57,500 bases of DNA from Mesostigma viride (Eukaryota > Streptophyta > Mesostigmatophyceae > Mesostigmatales > Mesostigmataceae). The stretch's first letter is position 1; each line of letters opens with the position of its first letter. The stretch spans positions 1,212,089 to 1,269,588 of the forward strand of contig RPFO01000643.1 of assembly GCA_009746045.1 (NCBI GenBank), read 5' to 3'. Below are positions 23,001 to 31,400 of this stretch, in pieces. The notes below the pieces were generated by a model. The model saw nothing but the letters and a program-made list of their open reading frames with translations. It was not told where the DNA came from and did not search any database. A program made the translations under genes and the position numbers.

Positions 23001-24987
23001 AGTAGAGGCTGACATGGCGTCTCCCCCGAAAAGTGGACGAGGGAGCACAAACAGAGAGCTCACTGCACATTACTGCAAACCTGTCATGTGCAACAAGCAA
23101 CCTGGCTTGCAATCGCAGTAGCAAGCCGCACACGCAAACGGTGAGCGTTCTGCATACATGCATACAGGGTAAGCCGAAGAAAGCGGCCAAGTGAGAACGA
23201 CACCGATCCCCCTCCACCATTCCCCCCCCCCCCCCCCCTCCCCCCGGCCTCACTTGCCCCTCATTTCCCTCTGAATCCCCAACGCCTAGAAGCAGCCCAA
23301 AATAAGCAGCAGCAGTATTCAAAGGGAAACCAAGCAACAGTAGTCACCACAACAGAGTGACCAGCATTATCCAGGGCCATTGTTGAAGCGTGAGCAAAGA
23401 TAGCCCGTGCTTGTGCGATGGCAGGGGCCAAAGGGGGGCAAAAAGTGGTCGAGGAAGAACATGTATGCCATCACAGGGGGGCAGACATTGGTATAGTTTG
23501 TGCTGACATGGGAGGGGGAATAGGCCTACCATTGTTGTCCTGCAGTGCCGCCCAGTGGTTGCCGTTGGCCGTGAGACGCGCAATGCGCTCGTCCTGGCAA
23601 AACACGACCAAGGCGTCAACCAAAATGCAATTGTTGGCCGCAGGACACAGGTTTTAGACACAGGATGCCAGTCTGACACAACAAAAACAGCGCATACGTT
23701 GGGCCATTGGGTGTGCTTCAAATCTTGGTTCATGTGCGCTCGTTAATCATCTCCTTGGAAGTGACCACGGCAGGGACAGGAACCCAAGGGACGTACGCAC
23801 ACAGAAGCAACGGACAGATGACAAAGTGCATGTAGTAGGAAGGGCATTCCTACCTTGGACAGCCACTGCAGGGACTCGAGCCCCCCCAAGAACGCCAAAC
23901 GAGATTACCAAGATCTGGTCCACCAAACAAAAGAAACTTAAAACATCCGGCGAGCCATGTCGGGCTCCATGGCGAAAAGGACAGCTGCGAGATGGCTCCT
24001 TCAGGCACCCGTAGAGCTACGGCCACCTATACATGAATGCTATGTGAATCGACATCATCACAGGCGGGGCAATCCTGGCCGGAAGAGGGTGGAACCAACC
24101 AAGGGTAAATGCATGGGGCCTTACGAGGGCCGATGCATGGGGGTGCCAAGAAAGGTTGAGCCCTACGAGAAGGAAGGGCTTACCCTAAACATGGTAGCCT
24201 GAACATACAGGTAGGTATATTGATGGGACAACGAGCGCAGGCAAGAAATCTGGAGATCTCGTGTTTGACAAGTTCCCAACTGTCACACGAAGTCCACCAC
24301 AAGGGCTGCCAGTAGAAAAAGACTGACTGTATGTGTGTGATGGGTGTTCATTAATAGGTCCGCTGGAAGACACGCCGACGGAAGGTAAACGGGGGCCAAA
24401 GGGAGAAGGTAAGAGGTTGAGCACACATTGGGGCGGGAGCGAAGACAAGCGCAGACGGGGAGGGGAAACAGACGACACATCTACAGGACCCAAGCACCCA
24501 CAGATGCATGCCTATAGATGCACAGTACAGAAGACAACGCCCACTCCCCCGCACGCACCATGCTGCCGTCGTCCTCATACCCCTCTTCCTCCTCCTCCTC
24601 CTCCTCCTTGTCCCCTAACCCATGCGCTGGCAGGGGCGAGGCCATGTGCGGCTCCTCCGCCCCTGCCAGGGATGCCGGCTCCTTCCCAGGGTGCCGGCTG
24701 CTGCGCATGAGCACCTCCCCATCCTCTGACCCCATGGAGCGACCGTTGGGGGAGAGGAAGGACGCCCCCTTGGCTACTAGAAGGTTGGCACAGGGTTCCC
24801 CCGCAGGGGGTGAGCTCAGCGCCTCGCTGGCGCCGCCGTCGCGACCCCCAGGGGGGAACCTGTCGGCACCTGAGCGCGGCATTGGCGGGCCCGTCTTGGG
24901 AGGGCCCCCTCCAGTGTCCCACCCTCGCATGGACACGGGCGCTGCCCCCACGGGCGCGTGGGGCAGCATCTTCACGTCTGCCATCAT
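10767..24987 (-). CDS. Plant-type CW zinc-finger protein, about ten exons
   Basis: Exons on the minus strand: 24559-24987, 23530-23593, 22396-22694, 21043-21468 (or to 21001), 19709-20511, 14801-18789, 13289-13441, 12552-12813, 11595-12058 and 10767-11033. All borders are GT..AG and the phases join, except for two unexplained frame changes inside exon 6. The CW domain (PWVQCDDCGKWRLLPPDG, then KWICSMYEYL|PTLGINKCSLSED) has its four zinc cysteines, the last one in the next exon. CW domains read methylated histone H3 Lys4. Downstream order matches land-plant CW proteins: an L-K-rich helix before exon 7, then FENALQFL, then QAALAYKC..AARMR. The total is roughly 2,400 residues, much longer than plant relatives because of low-complexity inserts. 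The role is probably nuclear and chromatin-linked. Confidence 0.82.
11310..11400 (-). repeat. Two decayed copies of the exon 9 end and donor
   Basis: Minus-strand copies of AGGAGCAGCAAAAG, each followed by a GT, lie at about 11373-11400 (..AAAAAGTGGGTAGG) and 11310-11340 (..AAAGATTGGTATGG). The genuine exon end is at 11595-11615. Confidence 0.65.
11595..12058 (-). CDS. CW-domain gene exon 9
   Basis: AG completes a Glu codon, then MGPAAPPSAPPPVGTG and a long Ala/Pro/Gly-rich stretch ending RTLVQEQQKM|GTATGA. The exon end has two decayed copies in the next intron. Conservation outside the ends is not apparent. Confidence 0.68.
12240..12490. repeat. C-rich stretch in CW-gene intron 8
   Basis: Runs of C with T on the plus strand (G-rich in the gene's sense) occupy most of the intron between exons 8 and 9. 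No gene is seen. Confidence 0.6.
12552..12813 (-). CDS. CW-domain gene exon 8
   Basis: Encodes MSSLGPLQAALAYKCAAAAR and on to a Pro/Ala/Gln-rich end (..GLPPQGMSPQG..). The AALAYKC motif is the best-conserved C-terminal motif of plant CW proteins. It begins after AAG in phase 0 and ends at AAAG|GTGAGA in phase 1. Confidence 0.78.
13155..13302 (-). repeat. Four 37-bp repeats carrying the exon 7 end and donor
   Basis: In the gene's sense, ACTACATAG..GTGACGGCATGTTTACGACTATG recurs every 37 bp, starting at 13302, 13265, 13228 and 13191. The first unit contains the true exon end and donor; the other three are intronic and progressively diverged. Confidence 0.85.
13289..13441 (-). CDS. CW-domain gene exon 7
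   Basis: 51 codons, phase 0 both ends: APNELCNLAFENALQFLRC..GVGEYYAGVADYIEY. It aligns with the plant segment of an A-L-K-F-L helix followed by an EY-rich helix. Acceptor after a C-run and CACAG; donor TAC|GTGACG is the first of four 37-bp repeats. Confidence 0.78.
13665..13775. repeat. Short 24-bp tandem repeat
   Basis: About three copies of a GGGATGGCATGAGGGAC-containing unit lie within intron 6 of the CW gene, next to a G-rich block (13440-13660) that forms a C-rich pyrimidine tract upstream of the exon 7 acceptor. Confidence 0.7.
13856..14757. repeat. 72-bp satellite, about 12 copies, in CW-gene intron 6
   Basis: The unit starts ATGATGACCCGTGACC and ends ATCGATCAGAG, for example at 13897 and 13969. 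Units differ by single bases (ATCGATCAG/ATAGATCAG) and a few short deletions. The period is a multiple of three, so a repetitive plus-strand frame stays open; it is not treated as a gene. The array starts about 30 nt after the exon 6 donor. Confidence 0.92.
14801..18789 (-). CDS. CW-domain gene exon 6 (large, two frame changes)
   Basis: Opens with PTLGINKCSLSEDDFAKAV, carrying the fourth CW cysteine, and stays open to about 16785. It continues in a second frame (about 16870-15535) rich in SR/RE/RD dipeptides (SRSRSHSRSRSRSRSRME, then RERERERERERERERD). It resumes in a third frame (about 15490-14801) ending KQLTRQEVMCMQEEAVDLK..LRTK|GTGCGT. Both shifts lose two bases modulo three. Either small introns or indel errors in G/C runs (15494-15510 holds such runs) could explain them. 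The long plus-strand frames here are shadows. Confidence 0.65.
19709..20511 (-). CDS. CW-domain gene exon 5, main part of the CW zinc finger
   Basis: Starts after CAG with ELCRWVREPPKLASPLVELP and has Lys-rich linkers. It ends with PWVQCDDCGKWRLLPPDG..EKWICSMYEYL, split at a perfect GTAAGT donor in phase 2. Three of the four zinc-binding Cys and the paired Trp residues of the CW fold are here. Confidence 0.88.
21043..21468 (-). CDS. CW-domain gene exon 4
   Basis: Opens after CCCTAG with GGEHRASTAPPRDLKNPAV and contains a long Ser run (SSSELSSSSSSLSSSSSGS). It ends at SVEDLLK|GTGGGT. A second, near-identical SVEDLLK and donor lies 42 bp on (exon end 21001), so the exact end is ambiguous by 14 codons. 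Confidence 0.72.
21475..21790. repeat. Degenerate G-rich tandem repeat
   Basis: Units of about 30-38 bp containing GGGGAATGTGGGGGTTAAGG recur. In the sense of the CW gene this is a 300-base pyrimidine-rich tract directly before the exon 4 acceptor. Confidence 0.75.
22235..22350. repeat. 36-bp pyrimidine-rich tandem repeat
   Basis: About three copies of a unit containing TTTCTCTTCCTTG and TTCTTTCTCTA follow one another inside CW-gene intron 3, after a GAGCAT-rich stretch. Confidence 0.7.
22396..22694 (-). CDS. CW-domain gene exon 3
   Basis: Begins after CAG with GC, completing a Gly codon, and continues QGLLNFDYGTFLHDVPVHLTKIKPR, equivalent to the plant YGSFLP motif region. A poly-Pro stretch follows (a 13-G run on the plus strand). 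It ends at AAG|GTGAGC in phase 0. Confidence 0.75.
23530..23593 (-). CDS. CW-domain gene exon 2
   Basis: A 64-nt exon between CAG and GTAGGC encodes DERIARLTANGNHWAALQDNN plus one base. It corresponds to the plant D-E-K-L-Q...G motif at the same place in CW proteins. Phase 0 in and phase 1 out match exons 1 and 3. Confidence 0.72.
24559..24987 (-). CDS. CW-domain gene exon 1
   Basis: Starts at the first ATG (MMADVKMLPHAPVG) and runs 143 codons to an acidic stretch (EEEEEEEEGYEDDGSM) ending at donor GTGCGT in phase 0. The reading frame also stays open to a TTG at 25008, which is less likely as a start. No conserved domain is seen. Confidence 0.7.
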
Positions 24988-25008
24988 CGTCGAGGCGGAC
25001 TGGTACAA

Positions 25009-28000
25009 TCGCGGGTGCTATGATAGCTGCCTGAGGCAACCACTTGTTGTTGTCGTATGCCCCTCGGCTCAAGTGCCGCCTGCGTCGCCGACTCGCGAGA
25101 CGCGGTGGACACGCTTGCGTTCTCCTGCCGATACCCTGACCCCTCCCTGTGCTCTCGTGCTACCTGGTGTTTGCGTGCGCGCACTGCGCTGCGACCACGG
25201 CAAGACCGCCTAGTCGTCACATGCATGCTGGCCGCACGCGGGTTATTGGTCGCTTGCACAGGCCCCCCTTAGTCCTCGTTCTCGCTTTGGACAAGGCTCC
25301 GTATGCTTGGTAACGTGGATGGAAAGTATACAACTTGGGCGCACCCCTGTATAAAGTTAAGCCCACCGCTGCGGTCGCTCAGTTGCCCTCTGGTCTACGG
25401 TGCAACTGTCTCGTGTTTCCATGCCCCTTAACCCGTGCCGCATATCACCTCATGCCAAGCCATGGGTGCTTACGTCATAAGACACGGTGTGCTGTCATCC
25501 GCCACGCACCGCCAGGTTCAGATTTCCTGCCGTATGCAACGCACTGGCGCTGGGATGTGGCCAACAAGACCAGGCCTCCCAAGGAATATTAACTTGACAG
25601 CTACTCGCTTGTGAACGCGTGCTGGACTTGAAAGAAGAAGTAGAGCTGCCTCTTAATCCAACGAGTAAGATTGCAGCTCTCGTGCAGATGGCTGTAGTAG
25701 AGATTTCTCGTAAATCCGACGTACCAGTCTCCCAATCAACAAGATACCCTGATGTCTTTCAGAAACTGGTAACCTCGTCGTGAGCCGATTTGAAGCCCCT
25801 TTGCGTTGAAAAGCTTGCCGCGTCTGAGGCACACGCGCGACAATGGATTGCAAACCCAAGCGAGCTAGTGAATAAGACTGAAGACAGCAATGCAGGAAGG
25901 CACGAACAAAAAATCCTTGGTCACACGTGCCATCAGGCCTCAGGCACCAACATGGCACAAAATCACTTCGCCTGGGACCGAGAGGCTGGAAACGGCATCG
26001 GTTGCGTTGGACTGCTAAACAACGACTGCCTTCTGGCGCAAAACGAGCCCAAAAACGAAAAATTCGCACCGGGAATTGAGGGAAATTGACAGCATCCAGA
26101 TTCACAATCTGCCAAATGCAGACATGTTTCGTCGCCAAGGCATCACCTACATACATAGATAGCCTATCGTTCACAAGACGACATTTCGAAATCACCGAGG
26201 AAACCTTTTCAAACTCGAAAAAGAGCGCTACCGTTCAATCAGGCGTGCCTTGGCTCGCATTTGAGTTGCACAGCAGTCTAGGCAAAGCGAGTATGTTCCA
26301 TGCATCACTGGATTGAAGGGCGAGACTATGGATAAATGCTAGGTGCACGTCTACCTAGTTACATCAGGCCATGAAACCTAACCCATGCCATGTAGGCTGA
26401 TACAGGATTTGCTGCGTCACATCAATTGAACGCTGATGTCAATGAACAATGCAGAGAAGCTCGCAAGGTATCGCATATTTGAGCATCGTAGCCTGCCTTT
26501 AGATGGCCATAGATCCTCAATCACGACGCTAGCCTCCGCCATTTGCGATCCTGAATGCCACAAGGAGCTAGGCCACTGCATGTATCTCTCACGCGACTCA
26601 CCTGAATTTTACTTCGGCAATGGTAGGTCTCGAGCTCGATCACGCTCTCGCGCTATCTTCCTAGGCGTTTCCCACCTGCTGCTCGTGGAATTGCGTCTCC
26701 CGCACGGCTAGCCGTGGCCAAGAATGATGCCGGACCGACTTCCCGAGAGCGTTCTGTTGCGCGGGCCATCCTTGAGTGTTGCAGCACCTCATCAGCGTAC
26801 GTTGCTGTCGACCTCATGCCTAGGCTCCAGTGCGGGACGGAAACGCATCGAGGAAGCAGGGGTGTGTGCGTGTCCAGGCTATCGATCCCCGCGCCGTGTG
26901 CCTAGGACGCTGCACGGTTTCCGACGGGCCAGGGCCTGTGCAGCGAAGTACAAGTGTGTGATAAACTTTTTGCACTTTTGGGGAATAATTCCACGTCGGC
27001 CCCTCAAGATTCTTCATGCCATTTACGCTGCCTGGCGGCAAGCACGTCGCTCGAGGGAGCCCCCTGGAGAGACTGGGTCGCTTCCCCGCCTCACGTTTCA
27101 TGGTTAGCGGCCACCTTTTCCGGGTGATCTTTCGGGGAGATTCTACAGGGCGTCGATTGTTCTGCCGTGCTGCGTGCAACTCAGGCTCACGGGTCATACA
27201 TAATTCACGAAAATTGTACAGTAAACCTGCAGTAAATATTTCTTTTCCTCCAGATTCGCTGGGTGGCAGGTGCCAGCATATTATTCTGAGCAAGGCGCTC
27301 GGTCAACGCAGGGTTCAGCCAGGGTTCAGCTCTTGTTTTTGGGGGTGTTGTTGTTGTTGTTGTTGTTGTGTCCCACGCCGCAGCAGGAGTTTGGACTTGA
27401 CGTCAAGCTTCTGAATGGGGCCTCCTTGGGGCTGGGGGTCGTCACTGCAAACTGCTGTGTGAGGTGACTGTCTGAGGCTTGAAGCGGGTCCCTGCCCCAA
27501 AGCTACAGAAAGGTTTGGACAGGGAAGATCTGCCAAACGTCACACACTACCTACATGACCTTGAGCATGGAGACGTGCAGAAATAATGTGGGGAAGAAAG
27601 TGGGCGTAAGGACTTCAGAAGTTTGGGAGCTGATGCCGTCGCTTCTTATTAAAAGTAGTGCGCACACGCTGCTGCAGTTGAGCAGGCGGCAAGATAAAAG
27701 CCAGGTTGTTTATCGCATTGAATGACTGCCCACCCCTTTGTTGCAGTCTTACCTTGGAACAAGTTGGATTGAGCGCGCGAGGCAGCTGACAGCACCCTTT
27801 GTAGCCATCCAACGTTCTGTAGGCAATTGGTTAGTTTTACAGAAAAGGTAATGGGCAGCACACCTACATCTCAGCCGAGCCAGGAAAACATCGCTAACCT
27901 AGGAATTTCATGGCAATGGCGACTGTTGCGATTGAATAGTCTGCTGCACTAAGCAAGGACCATCCTCTGCTAGGACATCGCCATATTGCCCAGCCCGTTT

Positions 28001-28079
28001 GCTGCCAAGAAGCGAATCTCAAGAAGCGTTTACTGCCAAGAAGCGAAACACATTCTGGGCTTGGAAAGATTGACAAAAA
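25009..28079. other. Divergent intergenic region, no supported gene
   Basis: This 3-kb space separates the minus-strand CW gene from plus-strand ISY1, so it should hold both promoters. Several frames of 60-180 codons exist on both strands, but none has a recognised motif, and none can be extended by plausible splicing. A (TTG)n run lies at 27343-27370. Confidence 0.5.
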
Positions 28080-28462
28080 ATGGCGAGAAATGAGGAAAAA
28101 GCCCATTCGATGCTCAACCGCTTCCTGGCAGCCAAAGCCGACGAAAACAAGAAGCCTAAGGAGCGTCGCCCGGTAATTGCCAGCGAATGTCGGGATCTTG
28201 CGCAGGCCGACAAGTGGCGGCAGCAGATCCTACGAGAAATCGGTCGGAAGGTCATGGAGATCCAGAATGCTGGTTTGGGAGAGGAACGGCTGCGGGATTT
28301 GAATGACGAGATCAACAAATTGCTGCGAGAGAAAGGCCACTGGGAAAAGCGGATTGTTGAACTCCATGGCCCGGATTACTCAAAATCCGCCCCTCAACCC
28401 ACCGACGGTGCCGAGGGGGAGGCCGCAGTGGAGGCGGCGAGTGGGAAAGGTCTAGGCTACAG
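28080..28462 (+). CDS. ISY1: ISY1 exon 1
   Basis: Starts at ATGGCGAGAAATG and encodes residues 1-127 plus two bases. It holds the conserved N-terminal helices (ERRPVIASECRDL, DEINKLLREKGHWEKRI). The donor is CTACAG|GTAGGT. Confidence 0.94.
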
Positions 28463-31400
28463 GTAGGTACTAAGTTGGGTGCATCATTTGTATACTTCAG
28501 ATACTAGACATGTGCACCGTCCTTACCCGCCGTCTTTCCCCTCAGCTTTTCCCTAGTTGACCGTCCATGTCGCATGTTTGTGACTGTTGGCATGAATAGC
28601 GCTGCCAAGGTGGCAGCGGTATGCCGTGCCGTTGTTAGTTCGATCGATAACATCACAGATGTTTGCCTGTACTGCACCCTGCCCTCCCGTTATCCTTACC
28701 CCTCCCTTGTACACCTCGTCTTCATAATCAAGAGACAGTCATGTAGCTAATCCCAAGTTGCTGCGCTTTGCTCACCCTTATGGACATGTCTATCTGATGT
28801 GTGGATTTTGGCAATCATAGCGACTCGGGCTGCGGAGCCCGCAATCCTGTAACTAGAAGCTAGATAGCTTCTTCCATCCCCTCCCCATCCCACTGAGGAC
28901 TTCTGTTCATGGGACGCAGTTAACGTGTACATTATTTTGATGTGAGGGGCGTGGCATTTACTGGCTATTTAAAGACAAGGTTCGATGGGGCTCCATTTCG
29001 AATCACCCAGTCTGAACAACAGACCAAGCGCCATGGCAACAGACCAACCGACCAACCGACCAACAGCGGTGCCAACAGCGGTGCCAACACTCTTGTCTAT
29101 GTATCGCTTATGCACGGTTATCCCTTCTCTTGTCTATGTATCGCTTATGCAAGGTTATCCCTTCTCTTGTCTATGTATCGCTTGTGCAAGGTTATCCCTT
29201 CTCTTGTCGATGTATCGCTTATGCAAGGTTATCCCTTCTCTTGTCTATGTATCGCTTATGCACGGTTATCCCTTCTCTTGTCTATGTATCGCTTATGCAA
29301 GGTTATCCCTTCTCTTGTCTATGTATCGCTTGTGCAAGGTTATCCCTTCTCTTGTCGATGTATCGCTTATGCAAGGTTATCCCTTCTCTTGTCTATGTAT
29401 CGCTTATGCAAGGTTATCCCTTCTCTTGTCTATGTATCGCTTATGCAAGGTTATCCCTTCTCTTGTCTATGTATCGCTTATGCAAGGTTATCCCTTCTCT
29501 TGTCTATGTATCGCTTATGCAAGGTTATCCCTTCTCTTGTCTATGTATCGCTTGTGCAAGGTTATCCCTTCTCTTGTCTATGTATCGCTTATGCAAGGTT
29601 ATCCCTTCTCTTGTCTATGTATCGCTTATGCAAGGTTATCCCTTCTCTTGTCTATGTATCGCTTGTGCAAGGTTATCCCTTCTCTTGTCTATGTATCGCT
29701 TATGCAAGGTTATCCCTTCTCTTGTCTATGTATCGCTTATGCAAGGTTATCCCTTCTCTTGTCTATGTATCGCTTATGCAAGGTTATCCCTTCTCTTGTC
29801 TATGTATCGCTTATGCACGGTTATCCCTTCTCTTGTCTATGTATCGCTTATGCAAGGTTATCCCTTCTCTTGTCTATGTATCGCTTATGCACGGTTATCC
29901 CTTCTCTTGTCTATGTATCGCTTGTGCAAGGTTATCCCTTCTCTTGTCTATGTATCGCTTGTGCACGGTTATCCCTTCTCTTGTCTATGTATCGCTTGTG
30001 CAAGGTTATCCCTTCTCTTGTCTATGTATCGCTTATGCACGGTTATCCCTTCTCTTGTCTATGTATCGCTTATGCACGGTTATCCCTTCTCTTGTCTATG
30101 TATCGCTTATGCAAGGTTATCCCTTCTCTTGTCTATGTATCGCTTATGCACGGTTATCCCTTCTCTTGTCTATGTATCGCTTATGCAAGGTTATCCCTTC
30201 TCTTGTCTATGTATCGCTTATGCAAGGTTATCCCTTCTCTTGTCTATGTATCGCTTATGCAAGGTTATCCCTTCTCTTGTCTATGTATCGCTTATGCAAG
30301 GTTATCCCTTCTCTTGTCTATGTATCGCTTATGCACGGTTATCCCTTCTCTTGTCTATGTATCGCTTGTGCAAGGTTATCCCTTCTCTTGTCTATGTATC
30401 GCTTATGCAAGGTTATCCCTTCTCTTGTCTATGTATCGCTTGTGCAAGGTTATCCCTTCTCTTGTCTATGTATCGCTTGTGCACGGTTATCCCTTCTCTT
30501 GTCTATGTATCGCTTATGCAAGGTTATCCCTTCTCTTGTCTATGTATCGCTTATGCAAGGTTATCCCTTCTCTTGTCTATGTATCGCTTATGCAAGGTTA
30601 TCCCTTCTCTTGTCTATGTATCGCTTATGCAAGGTTATCCCTTCTCTTGTCTATGTATCGCTTATGCAAGGTTATCCCTTCTCTTGTCTATGTATCGCTT
30701 ATGCAAGGTTATCCCTTATTTTTATTTTATTGCTCGGTTCATGGCAGGCGTGCACATGGCGGCTCCGATCCCATGCACCCTGCACACCTCATAGGCGCCA
30801 TGTCTTACCTCCCACCCTGTCCCCGTAGAACATCTATTCATAACCAAACGCATCAATCATAATGATAACTTATCGATCCTAACTATAACGTATCGATCAC
30901 TGCATCGATGACGTATCCGTGATCACATCTAGTCATTCACATCGATGCTCTGTCGCTCCGTCGCCCCCCTGCGCCAGGTACTTTGGCGCGGCCAAGAACC
31001 TCCCGGGCGTCAAGGAGCTGTTCGAGAAGCCGCCAGCACAGAAGAAGAAGCGCACACGGTACGTGCGCTTGTGTGTAGTGCTTCGAATGGTGTTGTATTT
31101 ATCGCACACGGTGTGGGATGTGCGGCCTCAATAGGGGGGGTAGCGGATACAATACGGGCGTCGGGTGCTGGGTGCTTGGTAGACGAAGAAAAAAAAAAGA
31201 AACGCACACGGTGCGTGCACTTGTGTGTGCAGCCTTGCTTGGTTGCATGTGTTGCGTGCAGGGTATGGTTGCTGAGTTGTTGGTAGAAAAGGTCGACAAG
31301 GAAGGAGAAAGAGGGAAAGGAAAGGTCCGGAAGGACTGCGGAAGGAGAAGATACGCACACTGGGCGCATGCGCCGCTATTTGGCTGACATTTCAATTTAA

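Noticed and set aside
25653-26195. 180-codon minus-strand frame between the CW gene and ISY1
   Set aside because: No recognisable motif, no supporting splice partners, and competing plus-strand frames of similar quality.
29091-30718. CRISPR array
   Set aside because: Repeats are contiguous without unique spacers, and the setting is a eukaryotic intron.
28942-30862. Three overlapping frames of 554-628 codons with a 37-residue period
   Set aside because: They arise from the stop-free 37-bp satellite and lie wholly inside ISY1 intron 1, whose flanking exons join in perfect phase.
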